A stretch of DNA of 64,000 bases from an uncultured Lachnospiraceae bacterium (GCA_902794825.1 CADBIU010000012.1:1-64000), one strand, 5' to 3'; shown: positions 17,740 to 27,631, numbered from the stretch's first letter. Translations and numbers: made by a program. Notes: generated by a model not told the origin, from the letters alone.

Positions 17740-18306
17740 TCACAGGGAAATAGATTTCAAAAGATCCATAACGCCCTGAATACTCTTTCTCTCCTTGCTG
17801 TCCTGCAGTCTGTTCAGCTCATCCAGCCGCTGCGTGTAATTGTTCTGATTCTTGAAGATCTTGACTGTATAGCCCTTAAATCCGTCATTTTCGAGCATCG
17901 TCCTGATATGCATTTCCCCGCTCTTAATGTCGCATTTTGGATCCTCTGTCAAAGCGCAGACGGATCTTCCGGCGCACACCGCATGGCTGAGCGCGTAATT
18001 CCTGTCATAGCTGGTCATAAACAGGTCGTAAGCCCCGGCCAGTTCGCCGATATGCAGTTCGATCGCGTCCCTGGCGCTCTCAGAGCAGCATCCCGCTCTT
18101 AAGAACATTACGAGATCCACCGCGAATTTCCCGACGCCGATGCAGCTCAAAGCCGCAAGGATCGTGAAGACATTCTTATTGGTGCCAAAATAGCGCAGTG
18201 CGCCGAAATACATGCCAAGTACCGCCGCTAACAGCCCGAAGGCAACGACAGCAAAGACCTTCCGTCCTCTCTTAATATAACCGTAATACCCTTTTTTTCC
18301 GATCAT
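17740..18306 (-). CDS. membrane protein of unknown function
   Basis: I do not recognise this 188-residue protein. Two hydrophobic helices near residues 19-36 and 46-64 follow a short basic N-terminus (MIGKKGYYGYIKRGRK), and the remaining 120 residues are predicted soluble and contain five cysteines, including a CC pair near 71. The ATG at 18306 with GGAG before it was chosen over an upstream start that lies inside a terminator-like hairpin. It is 12 nt before the pseudouridine synthase gene. Confidence 0.7.
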   Translation of the reverse strand: MIGKKGYYGYIKRGRKVFAVVAFGLLAAVLGMYFGALRYFGTNKNVFTILAALSCIGVGKFAVDLVMFLRAGCCSESARDAIELHIGELAGAYDLFMTSYDRNYALSHAVCAGRSVCALTEDPKCDIKSGEMHIRTMLENDGFKGYTVKIFKNQNNYTQRLDELNRLQDSKERKSIQGVMDLLKSISL

Positions 18307-18323
18307 AACCGCTCCAATTACGT

Positions 18324-18361
18324 CAAAACAGGACATCTCTCCGCTTAACGAAAAGATGTCC
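18324..18361 (-). terminator. weak terminator after the coiled-coil gene
   Basis: Arms GGACATC (18331-18337) and GATGTCC (18355-18361) are followed on the minus strand by TGTTTT. It lies between the stop at 18382 and the start at 18306. Confidence 0.5.
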
Positions 18362-18381
18362 CGCGCAATACCATTTCAGTA

Positions 18382-19035
18382 TTAACCCTCAAACATGTCA
18401 GTGTTGACGAATTCGGAATCATCCTCTTCCTCTTCAGGATAGTCCTCAGGATCCCCGTCCACGTTCTGCATCAGACCGGAGTCCTCATCCTCTTCGGGCT
18501 GAGGGCTGATCTCGTTGAGGTTTTGTCCGATAGTGTCGATATAATCTGACATTTCATCATGGAAGTTGGAGAAAATGGAAGTCATGTTGTTGCGGGCGCT
18601 GATCGTGCTCTTCTCGAGATCCGCGAGCATTCCTTCCATATACTGTCTGAACGCTTCGCGCTGCGCGTCGGACTCACTTACTGCTTTATCGAGAATATCC
18701 TGCGCCTGCTGAGTAGCCATTCTGACGATCTCATTTGCCTGCGCGTAAGCCTGCTGCATGATCTCATGCTCGTTTACAAGCTCATTTGTATGCGCCGTAG
18801 CTTCGTTGATCATCTCTTCGGCTTTTCTCTTGGCGTCGTCAAGGATCGCTTCCTTATTGGCGATGATGCGCTGGTAATGCCTGATCTCATCCGGTGTTTT
18901 CGCGCGGAGTTCTTCGAGAAGGGCATCCATTTCGTCCTTGTCAACGATAATATTTGTTTTGGAAAAAGTCTGATATCTGCAGGAATCAATAAAGTCCTCA
19001 ATCTGGTCGATCATCTGCTCGATTTTGCTGCTCAT
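18382..19035 (-). CDS. coiled-coil protein with acidic tail, unknown function
   Basis: The 217-residue product is mostly alpha-helical. Residues about 40-150 form a long charged helix with many AxxxA and heptad-like patterns (KRKAEEMINEATAHTNELVN), and residues 175-217 are very acidic (PEDYPEEEEDD). There is no signal peptide or membrane helix. It resembles DivIVA or V-ATPase subunit-type coiled coils in texture only. The position between coaD and a small membrane protein may hint at an envelope or cell-division role, but I would not assign one. Confidence 0.8.
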   Translation of the reverse strand: MSSKIEQMIDQIEDFIDSCRYQTFSKTNIIVDKDEMDALLEELRAKTPDEIRHYQRIIANKEAILDDAKRKAEEMINEATAHTNELVNEHEIMQQAYAQANEIVRMATQQAQDILDKAVSESDAQREAFRQYMEGMLADLEKSTISARNNMTSIFSNFHDEMSDYIDTIGQNLNEISPQPEEDEDSGLMQNVDGDPEDYPEEEEDDSEFVNTDMFEG

Positions 19036-19049
19036 ATTTCCAATCCTCC

Positions 19050-19559
19050 TTATTTATTCTGGTAAAATTCCGGATGAAGTACTCTCATTTTGCCGATCAC
19101 TTCCTCTTCGATCGAAGGCGGAACGCAAAGACTGATGTCGCCGCCAAAGGATGCGATTTCCTTTACGACAGAGGAACTGAGGTACGCGAACTCCATACTG
19201 CTCGTGATGAAGATCGTATCAAGCCAGCCGTCTGAGATCGTCCGGTTTGCGTGGGCGATCTGCAGTTCGTACTCAAAATCAGTTACTGCGCGAAGGCCTC
19301 GAACAGCAATATGACAGTCGATTTTACGTGCATAATCCATAAGCAAACCGTAATAGGAATCGACGCGTACGTTCGGAATATTTTCTGACACTTTGCGTAA
19401 CATTTTAACACGTTCGTCTACAGAAAACAATGGAGTTTTCGCTTTATTGTCCAAAACGCAGACCGTCAGGTCATCAAACATTTCCGCCGCTCTTTTGATA
19501 ATGTCAATGTGTCCATAGGTAACGGGGTCAAAACTTCCCGGGTAGATCGCGTGTTTCAT
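19050..19559 (-). CDS. coaD: phosphopantetheine adenylyltransferase CoaD
   Basis: CoaD makes dephospho-CoA from 4'-phosphopantetheine and ATP, the penultimate step of coenzyme A synthesis. The 169-residue protein begins MKHAIYPGSFDPVTYGHIDI, with the TxGH nucleotidyltransferase motif, and has ITSSMEFAYLSSSVVKEIA near the end. I chose the ATG at 19559. It follows rsmD by 22 nt, a pairing common in bacteria. Confidence 0.97.
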   Translation of the reverse strand: MKHAIYPGSFDPVTYGHIDIIKRAAEMFDDLTVCVLDNKAKTPLFSVDERVKMLRKVSENIPNVRVDSYYGLLMDYARKIDCHIAVRGLRAVTDFEYELQIAHANRTISDGWLDTIFITSSMEFAYLSSSVVKEIASFGGDISLCVPPSIEEEVIGKMRVLHPEFYQNK

Positions 19560-19581
19560 CCTGAATCCTTTCTGCTGCCGT

Positions 19582-20139
19582 TTAATCCTTTTCAGCACGT
19601 CTGATGAAGAGATGTCTGTTCGCCTTGTAGTCTTTCTCCCTTACCAGTTCGAGGCCGATGCCGCCAAGATAAGAGAAATCTGTATTAAGAGAAGATTCCA
19701 CAATGATCAGCGTATTATCCGTGACATATTTCTCTGCTGACAGAGCGTTCAAAATATCGTGAACTGTCTGTGATTCATAGGGCGGATCCACGTAAATGAG
19801 ATCGACTTCCTTCTCGTGGATGTGCCTGAGCGCGCTGAGCGCGTCCTGCTTAAGGAGTACCGCCTCGTCCTCAAAATGCGTTGTGTGAAGGTTCTTCTGA
19901 ATACAGGCGCAAGCCTCTCTGCCGTTCTCAACAAAATAGGCGCGTTTCGCGCCGCGGCTTAAAGCTTCGATCCCGATCGCCCCGCTGCCCGCGCACAGGT
20001 CAAGAAAGACTGATCCGGGTACATCTGCCTGTATGATATTGAAAAGGGTCTCTTTGATGATGTCCTGTGTGGGTCTGGTGTCAAGACCGTAAGGCGCGAC
20101 GAGTTTTAACCTTCTCGCGCTTCCTGCTATTACTCTCAT
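19582..20139 (-). CDS. rsmD: 16S rRNA (guanine-966-N2) methyltransferase RsmD
   Basis: RsmD methylates G966 of 16S rRNA during 30S assembly. The 185-residue protein starts MRVIAGSARRLKL, has the SAM-binding motif DLCAGSGAIGIEALSRGA (about 46-63) and the catalytic DPPYES motif (about 117-122). Family length and order are normal. Confidence 0.95.
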   Translation of the reverse strand: MRVIAGSARRLKLVAPYGLDTRPTQDIIKETLFNIIQADVPGSVFLDLCAGSGAIGIEALSRGAKRAYFVENGREACACIQKNLHTTHFEDEAVLLKQDALSALRHIHEKEVDLIYVDPPYESQTVHDILNALSAEKYVTDNTLIIVESSLNTDFSYLGGIGLELVREKDYKANRHLFIRRAEKD

Positions 20140-20159
20140 ATCTTACTTCCTCGAAATGC

Positions 20160-20181
20160 GAGGCGGAATGATTTCCGCCTC
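20160..20181. terminator. hairpin between parC and rsmD
   Basis: Perfect 9-bp arms (20160-20168 and 20173-20181) around TGAT. On the minus strand, the direction of parC, only a short TTT follows, so termination may be partial. Confidence 0.5.
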
Positions 20182-20252
20182 TTTTATATCTAAAGTGTAT
20201 TAAATCTTCGCTTTTTTGTCCATCTCCAAATACCCGTCCGGGCAATAAAGGA

Positions 20253-22562
20253 TCAGAACCGTTTGCTGCCTCTGCCGTTTCTGGCGCCGGCGCGGACTTT
20301 GTCAAGGTCGATCTCCGTATCTCTGTGTACGAGCGGAGCTGGCTCTTTGTCCTTTGCGAGCACCGCTCTCTCCACATAGTCTTCTTTGCTCAGCTTGATT
20401 CCCGCAACACCGGCCGCAGCTTTTTTCATCTCCGGGATCTGTTCGATCAGGAACTTGAGCAGATATCCGTTCGCAGTCATCAGAACGGCATACTTCTGGT
20501 CAGTGATGACTCCGGCGAATACGAGGGAGTCTCCCTCGCCAAGCTTTGTCGCGTTCATTGTCTTCATGCGCGTTTCAAACTCTCCGCCGCTCACTGTTTT
20601 GACAAGCCCCTTCTTGGTTACAAATAAAAGCTTGTAGAGGTTGAGGTCAGTCTGGCTGCAGGCCATGACGATTTCCTCCTTAGAGGAGTCGTAATTTCCG
20701 ATGTTGTCAATGGGAATGCCTTTATCCCTGAGTTTGCCAAGAGGCAGGTCGGAAACCTTTACTGTGTGAAGCGTTCCGTTGTCAGTGAACAGACAGATCT
20801 TTCCGGTGCTTCTGCACATGAAGTAGTATTTATATCCGCTTTCCACCGACTCCTGATTCCTCGAATAGACAGCCGGGTCCATCGTCTTGGCGTATCCGAA
20901 ACGATCCATGACGAACAGGAGCTCTCTGTCCTCTTCGTCTTCCCTGACAACAAAAGAAACCGCCTCCGCCTGAGTTATCTCCGTTTTTCTGGGCTGCGCA
21001 TATCTGTCCCTGATCCGGGCAAGATCGGCTCTCAGGACTTTTGTCATGGAGTCGCGCTCCTCCAGGATATCCTCGTAGCGGTAGATATTTGCGACAGTCT
21101 CATCGTGTTCTTTAATAAGAGCTTCCAGCTCAAGTCCGATCAGTTTGTAAAGACGCATATCAAGTATCGCGTCGGCCTGGGCTTCCGTAAAGGCAAGCTG
21201 TGTCGCCATGATCTCAGACTCTTCGCTTCTGAATCTGATCCCGCCGGTTTCACCGTTTACAAGGCAGTTCTTGACGGTCTTACGATCTCTGGCGCCCCGC
21301 AGGATCTCGATGATCAGGTCAATTACATTGACCGCTTTGATCAGTCCCTCCTGGATTTCCCTCTTTTTGCGCTCCTTTTCGAGAAGATTCTCATACTTTC
21401 TCGTAGTCGTCTCATAGAGGAAGTCCGTGTTGGCTTTGAGGATTTCCCTAAGGCTCAGAGTTTCGGGTCTGCCGTTCCTGATCGCGAGCATATTTACGCC
21501 GAATGTATCCTCAAGGCGTGTCTTTTTGTAAAGAAGATTCCGGAAATTATCGATATCCGTATCTTTCTTCAGCTCAATGACGATCCGGATCCCTTCCTTG
21601 TCGGACTGGTTCGTGATGTCGATGATATCGTTTGTGACCTTCTTCTCGGCGAGTGCGGCGACGTCTGAGAGGAACTTGCCGATCCCGGCGCCGATCATAG
21701 TATAAGGTATCTCCGTGATCACCATGTTGACATGGCCGGAGCGTCCCTTCTCAATCATAGTGCGTCCCCTGAGGCGCACTTTTCCCATACCGGTCTCATA
21801 GATCTCCGGCAGTTCGTCCTTGTTAACTACTATACCGCCCGTCGGGAAATCCGGTCCCTTGACATACCGCATCAGTTCTTTATTCGTAAGATCCGGATTT
21901 TCGAGCAGGGCGATCTCCGCGTCGATGACCTCCGCCAGGTTGTGAGGCGGCGTGTTGGTCGCCATTCCTACAGCAATGCCTTCCGATCCATTGATCAGGA
22001 AATTAGGGATCTTAACAGGGAGTACTTCCGGTTCTTTCTCGTTCTCGTCGAAGTTTGGAACAAAATCAACAACATCCTTATCGAGGTCCGCCAGAAAGGC
22101 TTCTTCCGTTATCTTCTCAAGGCGCGCCTCGGTATAACGCATGGCCGCCGCGCCGTCTCCCTCAATATTGCCGAAATTTCCATGCCCGTCGATCAGGGGG
22201 ATCTCTTTTTTGAAATCCTGCGCCATGACGACCAGCGCGTCGTAGATCGAGCTGTCTCCATGGGGATGATATTTACCCATTGTATCGCCGACTATTCTGG
22301 CGCTCTTTCTGAAGGGTCTGTCCGAGCGGATCCCGAGCTCATGCATATCGTAGAGAGTCCTTCTCTGTACGGGTTTGAGCCCGTCCCTGACATCCGGGAG
22401 CGCCCGCGCGACGATTACGCTCATCGCGTAGTCGATATAGGATTTCTGCATCAGTTCGGAATACTCAGTCTTGAGGATCTGCTCCTGCGGAGTCTCCGCA
22501 AAAGCATCTTCCGTCAGTCTCTTCCCTTTTCTGCTGTTCTTGTTCTGGTCGTCTTTAGGCAT
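20253..22562 (-). CDS. parC: topoisomerase IV subunit A (ParC-type)
   Basis: This 769-residue type II topoisomerase A subunit breaks and rejoins DNA through Tyr143 (AAAMRYTEARL). The quinolone-determining region KYHPHGDSSIYDAL retains Ser104 and Asp108, equivalent to the usual sensitive residues. The C-terminal beta-pinwheel part lacks a recognisable GyrA-box (QRRGGKG), which gyrase needs for negative supercoiling; I therefore favour ParC over GyrA. It is paired with a B subunit 30 nt upstream. A true gyrA and gyrB pair would be expected near dnaA, elsewhere in the genome. Confidence 0.85.
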   Translation of the reverse strand: MPKDDQNKNSRKGKRLTEDAFAETPQEQILKTEYSELMQKSYIDYAMSVIVARALPDVRDGLKPVQRRTLYDMHELGIRSDRPFRKSARIVGDTMGKYHPHGDSSIYDALVVMAQDFKKEIPLIDGHGNFGNIEGDGAAAMRYTEARLEKITEEAFLADLDKDVVDFVPNFDENEKEPEVLPVKIPNFLINGSEGIAVGMATNTPPHNLAEVIDAEIALLENPDLTNKELMRYVKGPDFPTGGIVVNKDELPEIYETGMGKVRLRGRTMIEKGRSGHVNMVITEIPYTMIGAGIGKFLSDVAALAEKKVTNDIIDITNQSDKEGIRIVIELKKDTDIDNFRNLLYKKTRLEDTFGVNMLAIRNGRPETLSLREILKANTDFLYETTTRKYENLLEKERKKREIQEGLIKAVNVIDLIIEILRGARDRKTVKNCLVNGETGGIRFRSEESEIMATQLAFTEAQADAILDMRLYKLIGLELEALIKEHDETVANIYRYEDILEERDSMTKVLRADLARIRDRYAQPRKTEITQAEAVSFVVREDEEDRELLFVMDRFGYAKTMDPAVYSRNQESVESGYKYYFMCRSTGKICLFTDNGTLHTVKVSDLPLGKLRDKGIPIDNIGNYDSSKEEIVMACSQTDLNLYKLLFVTKKGLVKTVSGGEFETRMKTMNATKLGEGDSLVFAGVITDQKYAVLMTANGYLLKFLIEQIPEMKKAAAGVAGIKLSKEDYVERAVLAKDKEPAPLVHRDTEIDLDKVRAGARNGRGSKRF

Positions 22563-22592
22563 ATTAATTAATGTTTCTCCGTTTTTTCAGCA

Positions 22593-24533
22593 TCAGACGT
22601 CGAGTTCCGCGTCGTCAGCGTGGTCGTGAATGAACATCCTGCGGGGAGGCACTTCGCTTCCCATCAGAAGTTCCGTGATATCGGAAGCATTTATGGCGTC
22701 TTCAATCTGCACCTGCTTCATATAACGTCTCCTGGGATCGAGTGTCGTCTCCCAGAGCTGTTCAGGATCCATCTCCCCGAGACCTTTGTATCTCTGCAGG
22801 GTAAAATCATTCTTGTGCGTCTTTCTGTATTTTGCCAGCGCGTAATCGTCGTACAGATATTCCCCTTCTCCGCCTCCTTTTTTGGGAACGACTTTGTAAA
22901 GGGGCGGCATAGCGACATAGACATGTCCCTCGTAGATCAGTTCCGGCATAAAGCGATAGAAAAGAGTGAGGAGCAGCGTAGAGATATGAGCGCCGTCGAC
23001 GTCCGCGTCAGCCATGATAATGATCTTGTCATATCTTAGCTTTGTTATATCGAAGTCATTTCCGTAGCCTTCGGAAAACCCGCAGCCGAACGCGTTGATC
23101 ATAGTCTTGATCTCCGCGTTTGCAAGTACTTTGTCTATACTGGCCTTCTCAACATTGAGGATCTTACCGCGGATCGGCAGGATAGCTTGATACATCCTGT
23201 CTCTTGCCATCTTGGCGCTTCCGCCGGCGGAATCACCCTCGACAATGAAGATCTCGCATTTGGACGCGTCCTTGCTGGTGCAGTTGGCGAGCTTTCCGTT
23301 ACTGTCAAAGGAAAACTTCTGTTTGACCAGCATATTGGTCCTGGTCTTCTCCTCGGTCTTTCTGATCTTAGCCGCTTTCTCGGCGCATCCGATCACCGTC
23401 TTGAGGACTTCCAGATTCCTGTCAAAATAGTGAACTATCTCATCTCCCGTGACCTGGCTGACAGCCTTGGCAGCATCCTGATTGTCCAGTTTGGTCTTGG
23501 TCTGCCCCTCAAACCTGGGATCCGGATGCTTGATGGAAATGACAGCCGTCATCCCGTTTCTTATATCAGCGCCGGTAAAATTCGTATCCTTTTCCTTAAG
23601 AACGCCGATCTGACGGGCGTAGTTATTGATCACCTGGGTAAAGACGGTTTTAAAGCCTGTCAGGTGAGTTCCGCCCTCCGCGTTATAGATATTGTTGCAG
23701 AATCCCAGAACGTTTTCATGAAATTCATTGACAAACTGAAAAGCCGCTTCTACCGTGATCTGATCACTAAGTCCCTTGAAATAAATGATGTCCGTGACGG
23801 CTTCCTTGGATTTATTGAGCGCCCGGATAAAGCCGACTATACCGTCAGGCTCATGGAACACGAGCTCTTCAGCGGGCTCCTGTCTTTTGTCAGTGTATTC
23901 GATCGTGAGTTCAGGGTTAAGATAAGCGGTCTCGTGCATCCGGCTCTTAATATCTTCTTCCCTGAATCTTGTCTTCTCAAAGATCTCGGGATCCGGCAGG
24001 AAATTAATCCTTGTGCCGGTCCATCTGGTCTTGCCCACTGCGGGCAGAAGACCGTCCTGAAGTTCTACCACAGGGTTGCCCCGCTCATATTTATCCTCAT
24101 AAAGAAAACCGCCGCTGCCAACGCTGACGGTCATTCTTTCAGAAAGAGCGTTGACCACAGAGGATCCCACTCCGTGGAGACCTCCGCTGGTCTTGTACGC
24201 ATTATTATCAAATTTTCCGCCGGCATGAAGCGTTGTAAACACCACGCGCTCAGCGCTCACGCCCTTTTCATGCATTCCGATCGGAATGCCTCTTCCGTTA
24301 TCCTCCACTGTACAGGAGCCGTCCGCCTCAAGGACCACCTTGATCGTGGTGCAGAACCCGGCGAGATGTTCATCGACAGAGTTGTCAACGATCTCATAGA
24401 TCAGATGATTAAGACCTCTGGTAGAGACGCTTCCAATATACATGCCGGGCCTCGTCCTTACGGCTTCGAGTCCCTCGAGCACTTTGATACTGGCGGCGTC
24501 GTAGTTATTAGTATCCTGATTCAAATTTGCCAT
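22593..24533 (-). CDS. parE: topoisomerase IV subunit B (ParE-type)
   Basis: The 646-residue ATPase subunit has the GHKL fold (EIVDNSVDEHLAG, then GRGIPIG and GLHGVGSSVVNALS), the transducer domain, and the TOPRIM domain (EGDSAGGSA near 430 and ADADVDGAHI near 505). It is immediately upstream of parC, as in other Firmicutes. GyrB and ParE are hard to tell apart by eye; the call rests on the partner subunit. Confidence 0.85.
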   Translation of the reverse strand: MANLNQDTNNYDAASIKVLEGLEAVRTRPGMYIGSVSTRGLNHLIYEIVDNSVDEHLAGFCTTIKVVLEADGSCTVEDNGRGIPIGMHEKGVSAERVVFTTLHAGGKFDNNAYKTSGGLHGVGSSVVNALSERMTVSVGSGGFLYEDKYERGNPVVELQDGLLPAVGKTRWTGTRINFLPDPEIFEKTRFREEDIKSRMHETAYLNPELTIEYTDKRQEPAEELVFHEPDGIVGFIRALNKSKEAVTDIIYFKGLSDQITVEAAFQFVNEFHENVLGFCNNIYNAEGGTHLTGFKTVFTQVINNYARQIGVLKEKDTNFTGADIRNGMTAVISIKHPDPRFEGQTKTKLDNQDAAKAVSQVTGDEIVHYFDRNLEVLKTVIGCAEKAAKIRKTEEKTRTNMLVKQKFSFDSNGKLANCTSKDASKCEIFIVEGDSAGGSAKMARDRMYQAILPIRGKILNVEKASIDKVLANAEIKTMINAFGCGFSEGYGNDFDITKLRYDKIIIMADADVDGAHISTLLLTLFYRFMPELIYEGHVYVAMPPLYKVVPKKGGGEGEYLYDDYALAKYRKTHKNDFTLQRYKGLGEMDPEQLWETTLDPRRRYMKQVQIEDAINASDITELLMGSEVPPRRMFIHDHADDAELDV

Positions 24534-24572
24534 GCAGATTTCCTATTCCCGGTTATGCTTCTTTGTTCATGT

Positions 24573-25451
24573 TCAGTTATCTTTATGCAGCGGAATCTTC
24601 TTAGAGCAGGCGATCGCCAGCGCGCCCGGTCCAATGTGGCAGGCAATGCTCAAAGAGAGTACATCATCCTGCACTTTAAAGCCCGGAAAAGCTGCTCTTA
24701 CTTCCCGGGAAAACTCCGCGAACTGATCCGGCACATTTCCATGAACAGCGTAAAGCCAGACGCTCTCCTTGTCTGTCCCGCCGTACATGGTCTCTATGTC
24801 GTGCTTCATAGCATTGATCATAATATTCTTGCCCTGGTTCATGGTGCGCGCCTTGGAGAAGGCGTCAAGTCTCTCTCCCTTGATCTGCAGGACAGGCTTA
24901 ATGCGAAGAAGAGTGCCCACCGCGGCTGCTGCCGGGGTGATCCTTCCGCCCTTTTTCAGGTAATGCAGCGTATCGAGCATGATATAGATGCTGGATTCAT
25001 ATTTCACATGCTCCAGTTCTTCACGGATCTGGGCCGCATTCATACCCATTTCCGCCATTTCCAGCGCATCCAGCACCGATCTCTTCTGTGTTACAGAGAT
25101 TCTCTGGTTATTAACTACCTGGACCTTGCCGTCGTAATCATCGGCAAGCATCCTGGCGCTCTGGCAGGAGCCTGACAGTCCGCTGCTCATTGGAATGTAC
25201 ACTACTTCGTCGTGAGTCTTAAGGGCTTCATCCCAAATACTCATGACGTCTGAAGGAGAGGGCTGGCTTGTCGCGATACTGGCTCCGCTCTCCATCTTTT
25301 CATAAAACTCTTCTCTTGTGAGATTGATCCCCTCATAAAAAGTCTCATCTGAGATCGTAAAAGGCATCGGCACCACTGAGATTCCGAGCTTTTCAGCTTC
25401 CTGAGGGGTGATATGGGCGTTACTGTCAGTAATAACTGCTATCTTCGACAT
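24573..25451 (-). CDS. DegV family fatty-acid-binding protein
   Basis: DegV proteins bind a fatty acid and hand it to the FakA kinase. The 292-residue protein begins MSKIAVITDSNAHI, with the D-S pair and PMPFTI strand, and has the SSGLSGSCQSA lipid-contact segment about residue 90. fakA (yloV) lies two genes upstream, a fitting partner. The ATG at 25451 has GGAG 6 nt before it, and a consensus promoter stands upstream. Confidence 0.93.
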   Translation of the reverse strand: MSKIAVITDSNAHITPQEAEKLGISVVPMPFTISDETFYEGINLTREEFYEKMESGASIATSQPSPSDVMSIWDEALKTHDEVVYIPMSSGLSGSCQSARMLADDYDGKVQVVNNQRISVTQKRSVLDALEMAEMGMNAAQIREELEHVKYESSIYIMLDTLHYLKKGGRITPAAAAVGTLLRIKPVLQIKGERLDAFSKARTMNQGKNIMINAMKHDIETMYGGTDKESVWLYAVHGNVPDQFAEFSREVRAAFPGFKVQDDVLSLSIACHIGPGALAIACSKKIPLHKDN

Positions 25452-25507
25452 CTTCTTCTCCATTTCTTTAAAACCGCGGTTTAAACAACAAACTACAGTT
25501 AGAAAAC

Positions 25508-25536
25508 ATCATAATAATATGAGCGCCGAAAGTCAA
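25508..25536 (-). promoter_or_regulatory. sigma-A promoter of degV
   Basis: On the minus strand TTGACT (25531-25536) and TATGAT (25508-25513) are 17 bp apart, about 57 nt before the degV start. parE and parC may be read from it too. Confidence 0.85.
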
Positions 25537-25543
25537 CCTCGCT

Positions 25544-27586
25544 CTAGATCGTTCTGAAATCGAGCTGTCTCATATGGGGCGTTTCAAATTCAGGATCGGA
25601 TAAAAGGACCTCATCTGCATAAGCCGCCGCCTTGCGCATGATCGCCGAGTCCTCATAGATATCTGCCAGAACAAATCCGAGCTCGCCGCTCTGCCTCTCT
25701 CCGAACAGATCCCCGGGACCTCTGAGTTTAAGGTCTTCTTCCGCTATTTTGAATCCATCGTTTGTCTTTTCGAGAATTTCAAGCCTTCGCGGCTTTTTGT
25801 CGGGGTCGTCGTCTCCCGCCGCGCCCGGTGTGTAAAGAAAGACGCAGTAGGACTGCCACTGTCCTCTGCCGACTCTTCCCCTCAGCTGGTGGAGCTGCGA
25901 CATACCGAATCTCTCAGCGTTCTCGACAGCGATCACAGTTGCGTTGGGAACATCGATGCCGACTTCTATGACTGTCGTGGATACCAGTATATCGGTTTCC
26001 CCGCTGCCAAATCTCTCCATGATCTCAGCTTTCTCCGAGGGCTTCATGCGCCCGTTAAGCGAGTCGATCTTTACTTCCGCCGGAAAGATCTTCTGCAGCT
26101 TCTGAGTATAATCCCGGACGTTCTCCAGTTCGCTCATTTCCCCTTCTTCCACTTCAGGGCATATCACGTAGGCCTGCCTTCCCTGTTTGATCTGTCCGTA
26201 CATGAAGCGGTAGATCCTGCGGCGCTCACTGCTGCTGATCGCCAGGTTTTTGATAGGAAGTCTTCCTGCCGGCATCTCATCGAGCACGGAGATCTGCAGA
26301 TCCCCGTACATAATAATTGCAAGTGTCCTGGGGATCGGAGTTGCGCTCATGACCAGTACAGGTACCGAAGATCCCTTCCCGGCAAGGCTCTCTCTCTGCC
26401 TTACCCCGAAGCGGTGCTGTTCATCCGTTATTACAAGTCCAAGATCCGCGTATTCAACGCTGTCCTGGATCAAAGCGTGAGTTCCGATGATGATATCCGC
26501 TCTTCCGGACGCGATCTCATCATAAGCCGCTTTTCTCGCTTTTCCCTTAACTGATCCGGTCAATAGTACAGGATTGATCGGAAGATCATATTGTTCCTTC
26601 AATTTGACAAGGTTATCCATGTGCTGTCTCGCCAGGACCTCTGTCGGAGCCATGAGGGCGCCCTGTCTGTGATTTGCGCTGCACAAAAGAAGCGAGAGAA
26701 AAGCGAGGATCGTCTTTCCGGATCCCACATCCCCCTGCAGAAGACGGCTCATCACATACTCGCCGGTCAGGTCTCTTTTAATCTCTTCCCATGCCCTCTT
26801 CTGTGCCCCTGTGAGGGAGTATGGCAGCTTTGAGAGAAGCTGCTCCGGGAGGTCCTTTCCAAGAAGCGGCCTTTCATTTTTCAGCCCCTCGTTCTCTTTT
26901 TTCTTCTTTCTGATCCCGATGATGAACTCGAAAAACTCATCGAAGATCAGCCGGTTTCTGGCCATCCCGAGTTCCTGTATGCTGCCGGGATGGTGGATGG
27001 ACCGAAGAGCTGTATCCCTCGCGCACAGTCCAAGACGTTCTCTTTCGCTTTCGTCAAGATAGTCCTCGAACTCCGGAAGTTCTTCCAGTGCCTGTCCGAT
27101 CAGCGCGGATATATGTTTGTTCTTCATACCCTGAAACAGGGGATACACCGGCTGGAGAGTTCCTTCCAGATCGTGATAGTCCTCCCGGGAATACACCCTG
27201 GGCTGTTCCATATACCGCAGCCCTCTTGGGGTCATCTTCATAACTCCCATGAAGACGCGCTGACTGCCCGGCGGCAGATTTTTGACCATATAGGGCATAT
27301 TAAAAAATGTCAATCTGCAGTCGCCCGTCGCATCAGCGGCTTTGAAATGGCTGATCGTCTTGCCGCCGGCTCTGATCGTACTCCCCCTTCCTATCACTGT
27401 AAGGAGAACAGCGCATTCTTTGTTCTCTAAGGAAGCTGACACCGCGGACAGTCCGACGTATTTTTCATATCGCGAGGGATAATAGACAACCAGATCTCCG
27501 ACTGTACTTAGCCCTTTGCTCTGAAGCAGCTGCGCTGTCCGGGGACCTACTCTCTTAAGTTTTCCCACTTCTGTGTGAAGATTCAT
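25544..27586 (-). CDS. recG: ATP-dependent DNA helicase RecG
   Basis: RecG remodels stalled replication forks and Holliday junctions. The 680-residue protein has an N-terminal OB-type wedge domain (about 50-160) and the SF2 helicase domains with Walker A LQGDVGSGKT, the DEQH box (ITDEQHRFG), motif III SATPIPRT and motif VI QLRGRVGRG. The ATG at 27586 was chosen because the longer frame runs through a terminator hairpin and starts with non-family sequence. It follows fakA by 138 nt. Confidence 0.96.
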   Translation of the reverse strand: MNLHTEVGKLKRVGPRTAQLLQSKGLSTVGDLVVYYPSRYEKYVGLSAVSASLENKECAVLLTVIGRGSTIRAGGKTISHFKAADATGDCRLTFFNMPYMVKNLPPGSQRVFMGVMKMTPRGLRYMEQPRVYSREDYHDLEGTLQPVYPLFQGMKNKHISALIGQALEELPEFEDYLDESERERLGLCARDTALRSIHHPGSIQELGMARNRLIFDEFFEFIIGIRKKKKENEGLKNERPLLGKDLPEQLLSKLPYSLTGAQKRAWEEIKRDLTGEYVMSRLLQGDVGSGKTILAFLSLLLCSANHRQGALMAPTEVLARQHMDNLVKLKEQYDLPINPVLLTGSVKGKARKAAYDEIASGRADIIIGTHALIQDSVEYADLGLVITDEQHRFGVRQRESLAGKGSSVPVLVMSATPIPRTLAIIMYGDLQISVLDEMPAGRLPIKNLAISSSERRRIYRFMYGQIKQGRQAYVICPEVEEGEMSELENVRDYTQKLQKIFPAEVKIDSLNGRMKPSEKAEIMERFGSGETDILVSTTVIEVGIDVPNATVIAVENAERFGMSQLHQLRGRVGRGQWQSYCVFLYTPGAAGDDDPDKKPRRLEILEKTNDGFKIAEEDLKLRGPGDLFGERQSGELGFVLADIYEDSAIMRKAAAYADEVLLSDPEFETPHMRQLDFRTI

Positions 27587-27631
27587 ATAGACACCTGTCT
27601 GTTCATTTTTTGTTCGATCCGAAAGATTGCT

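Noticed and set aside
20253..24533. Gyrase subunits GyrA and GyrB
   Set aside because: The A subunit has no GyrA-box, and the pair is not in a dnaA-dnaN-recF context, so topoisomerase IV is more likely.
23187..25175. A 662-codon open frame on the plus strand
   Set aside because: It is antisense to parE and degV, whose proteins are clear. Its translation is rich in His, Arg and Leu and has no family motif, and it has no ribosome site.
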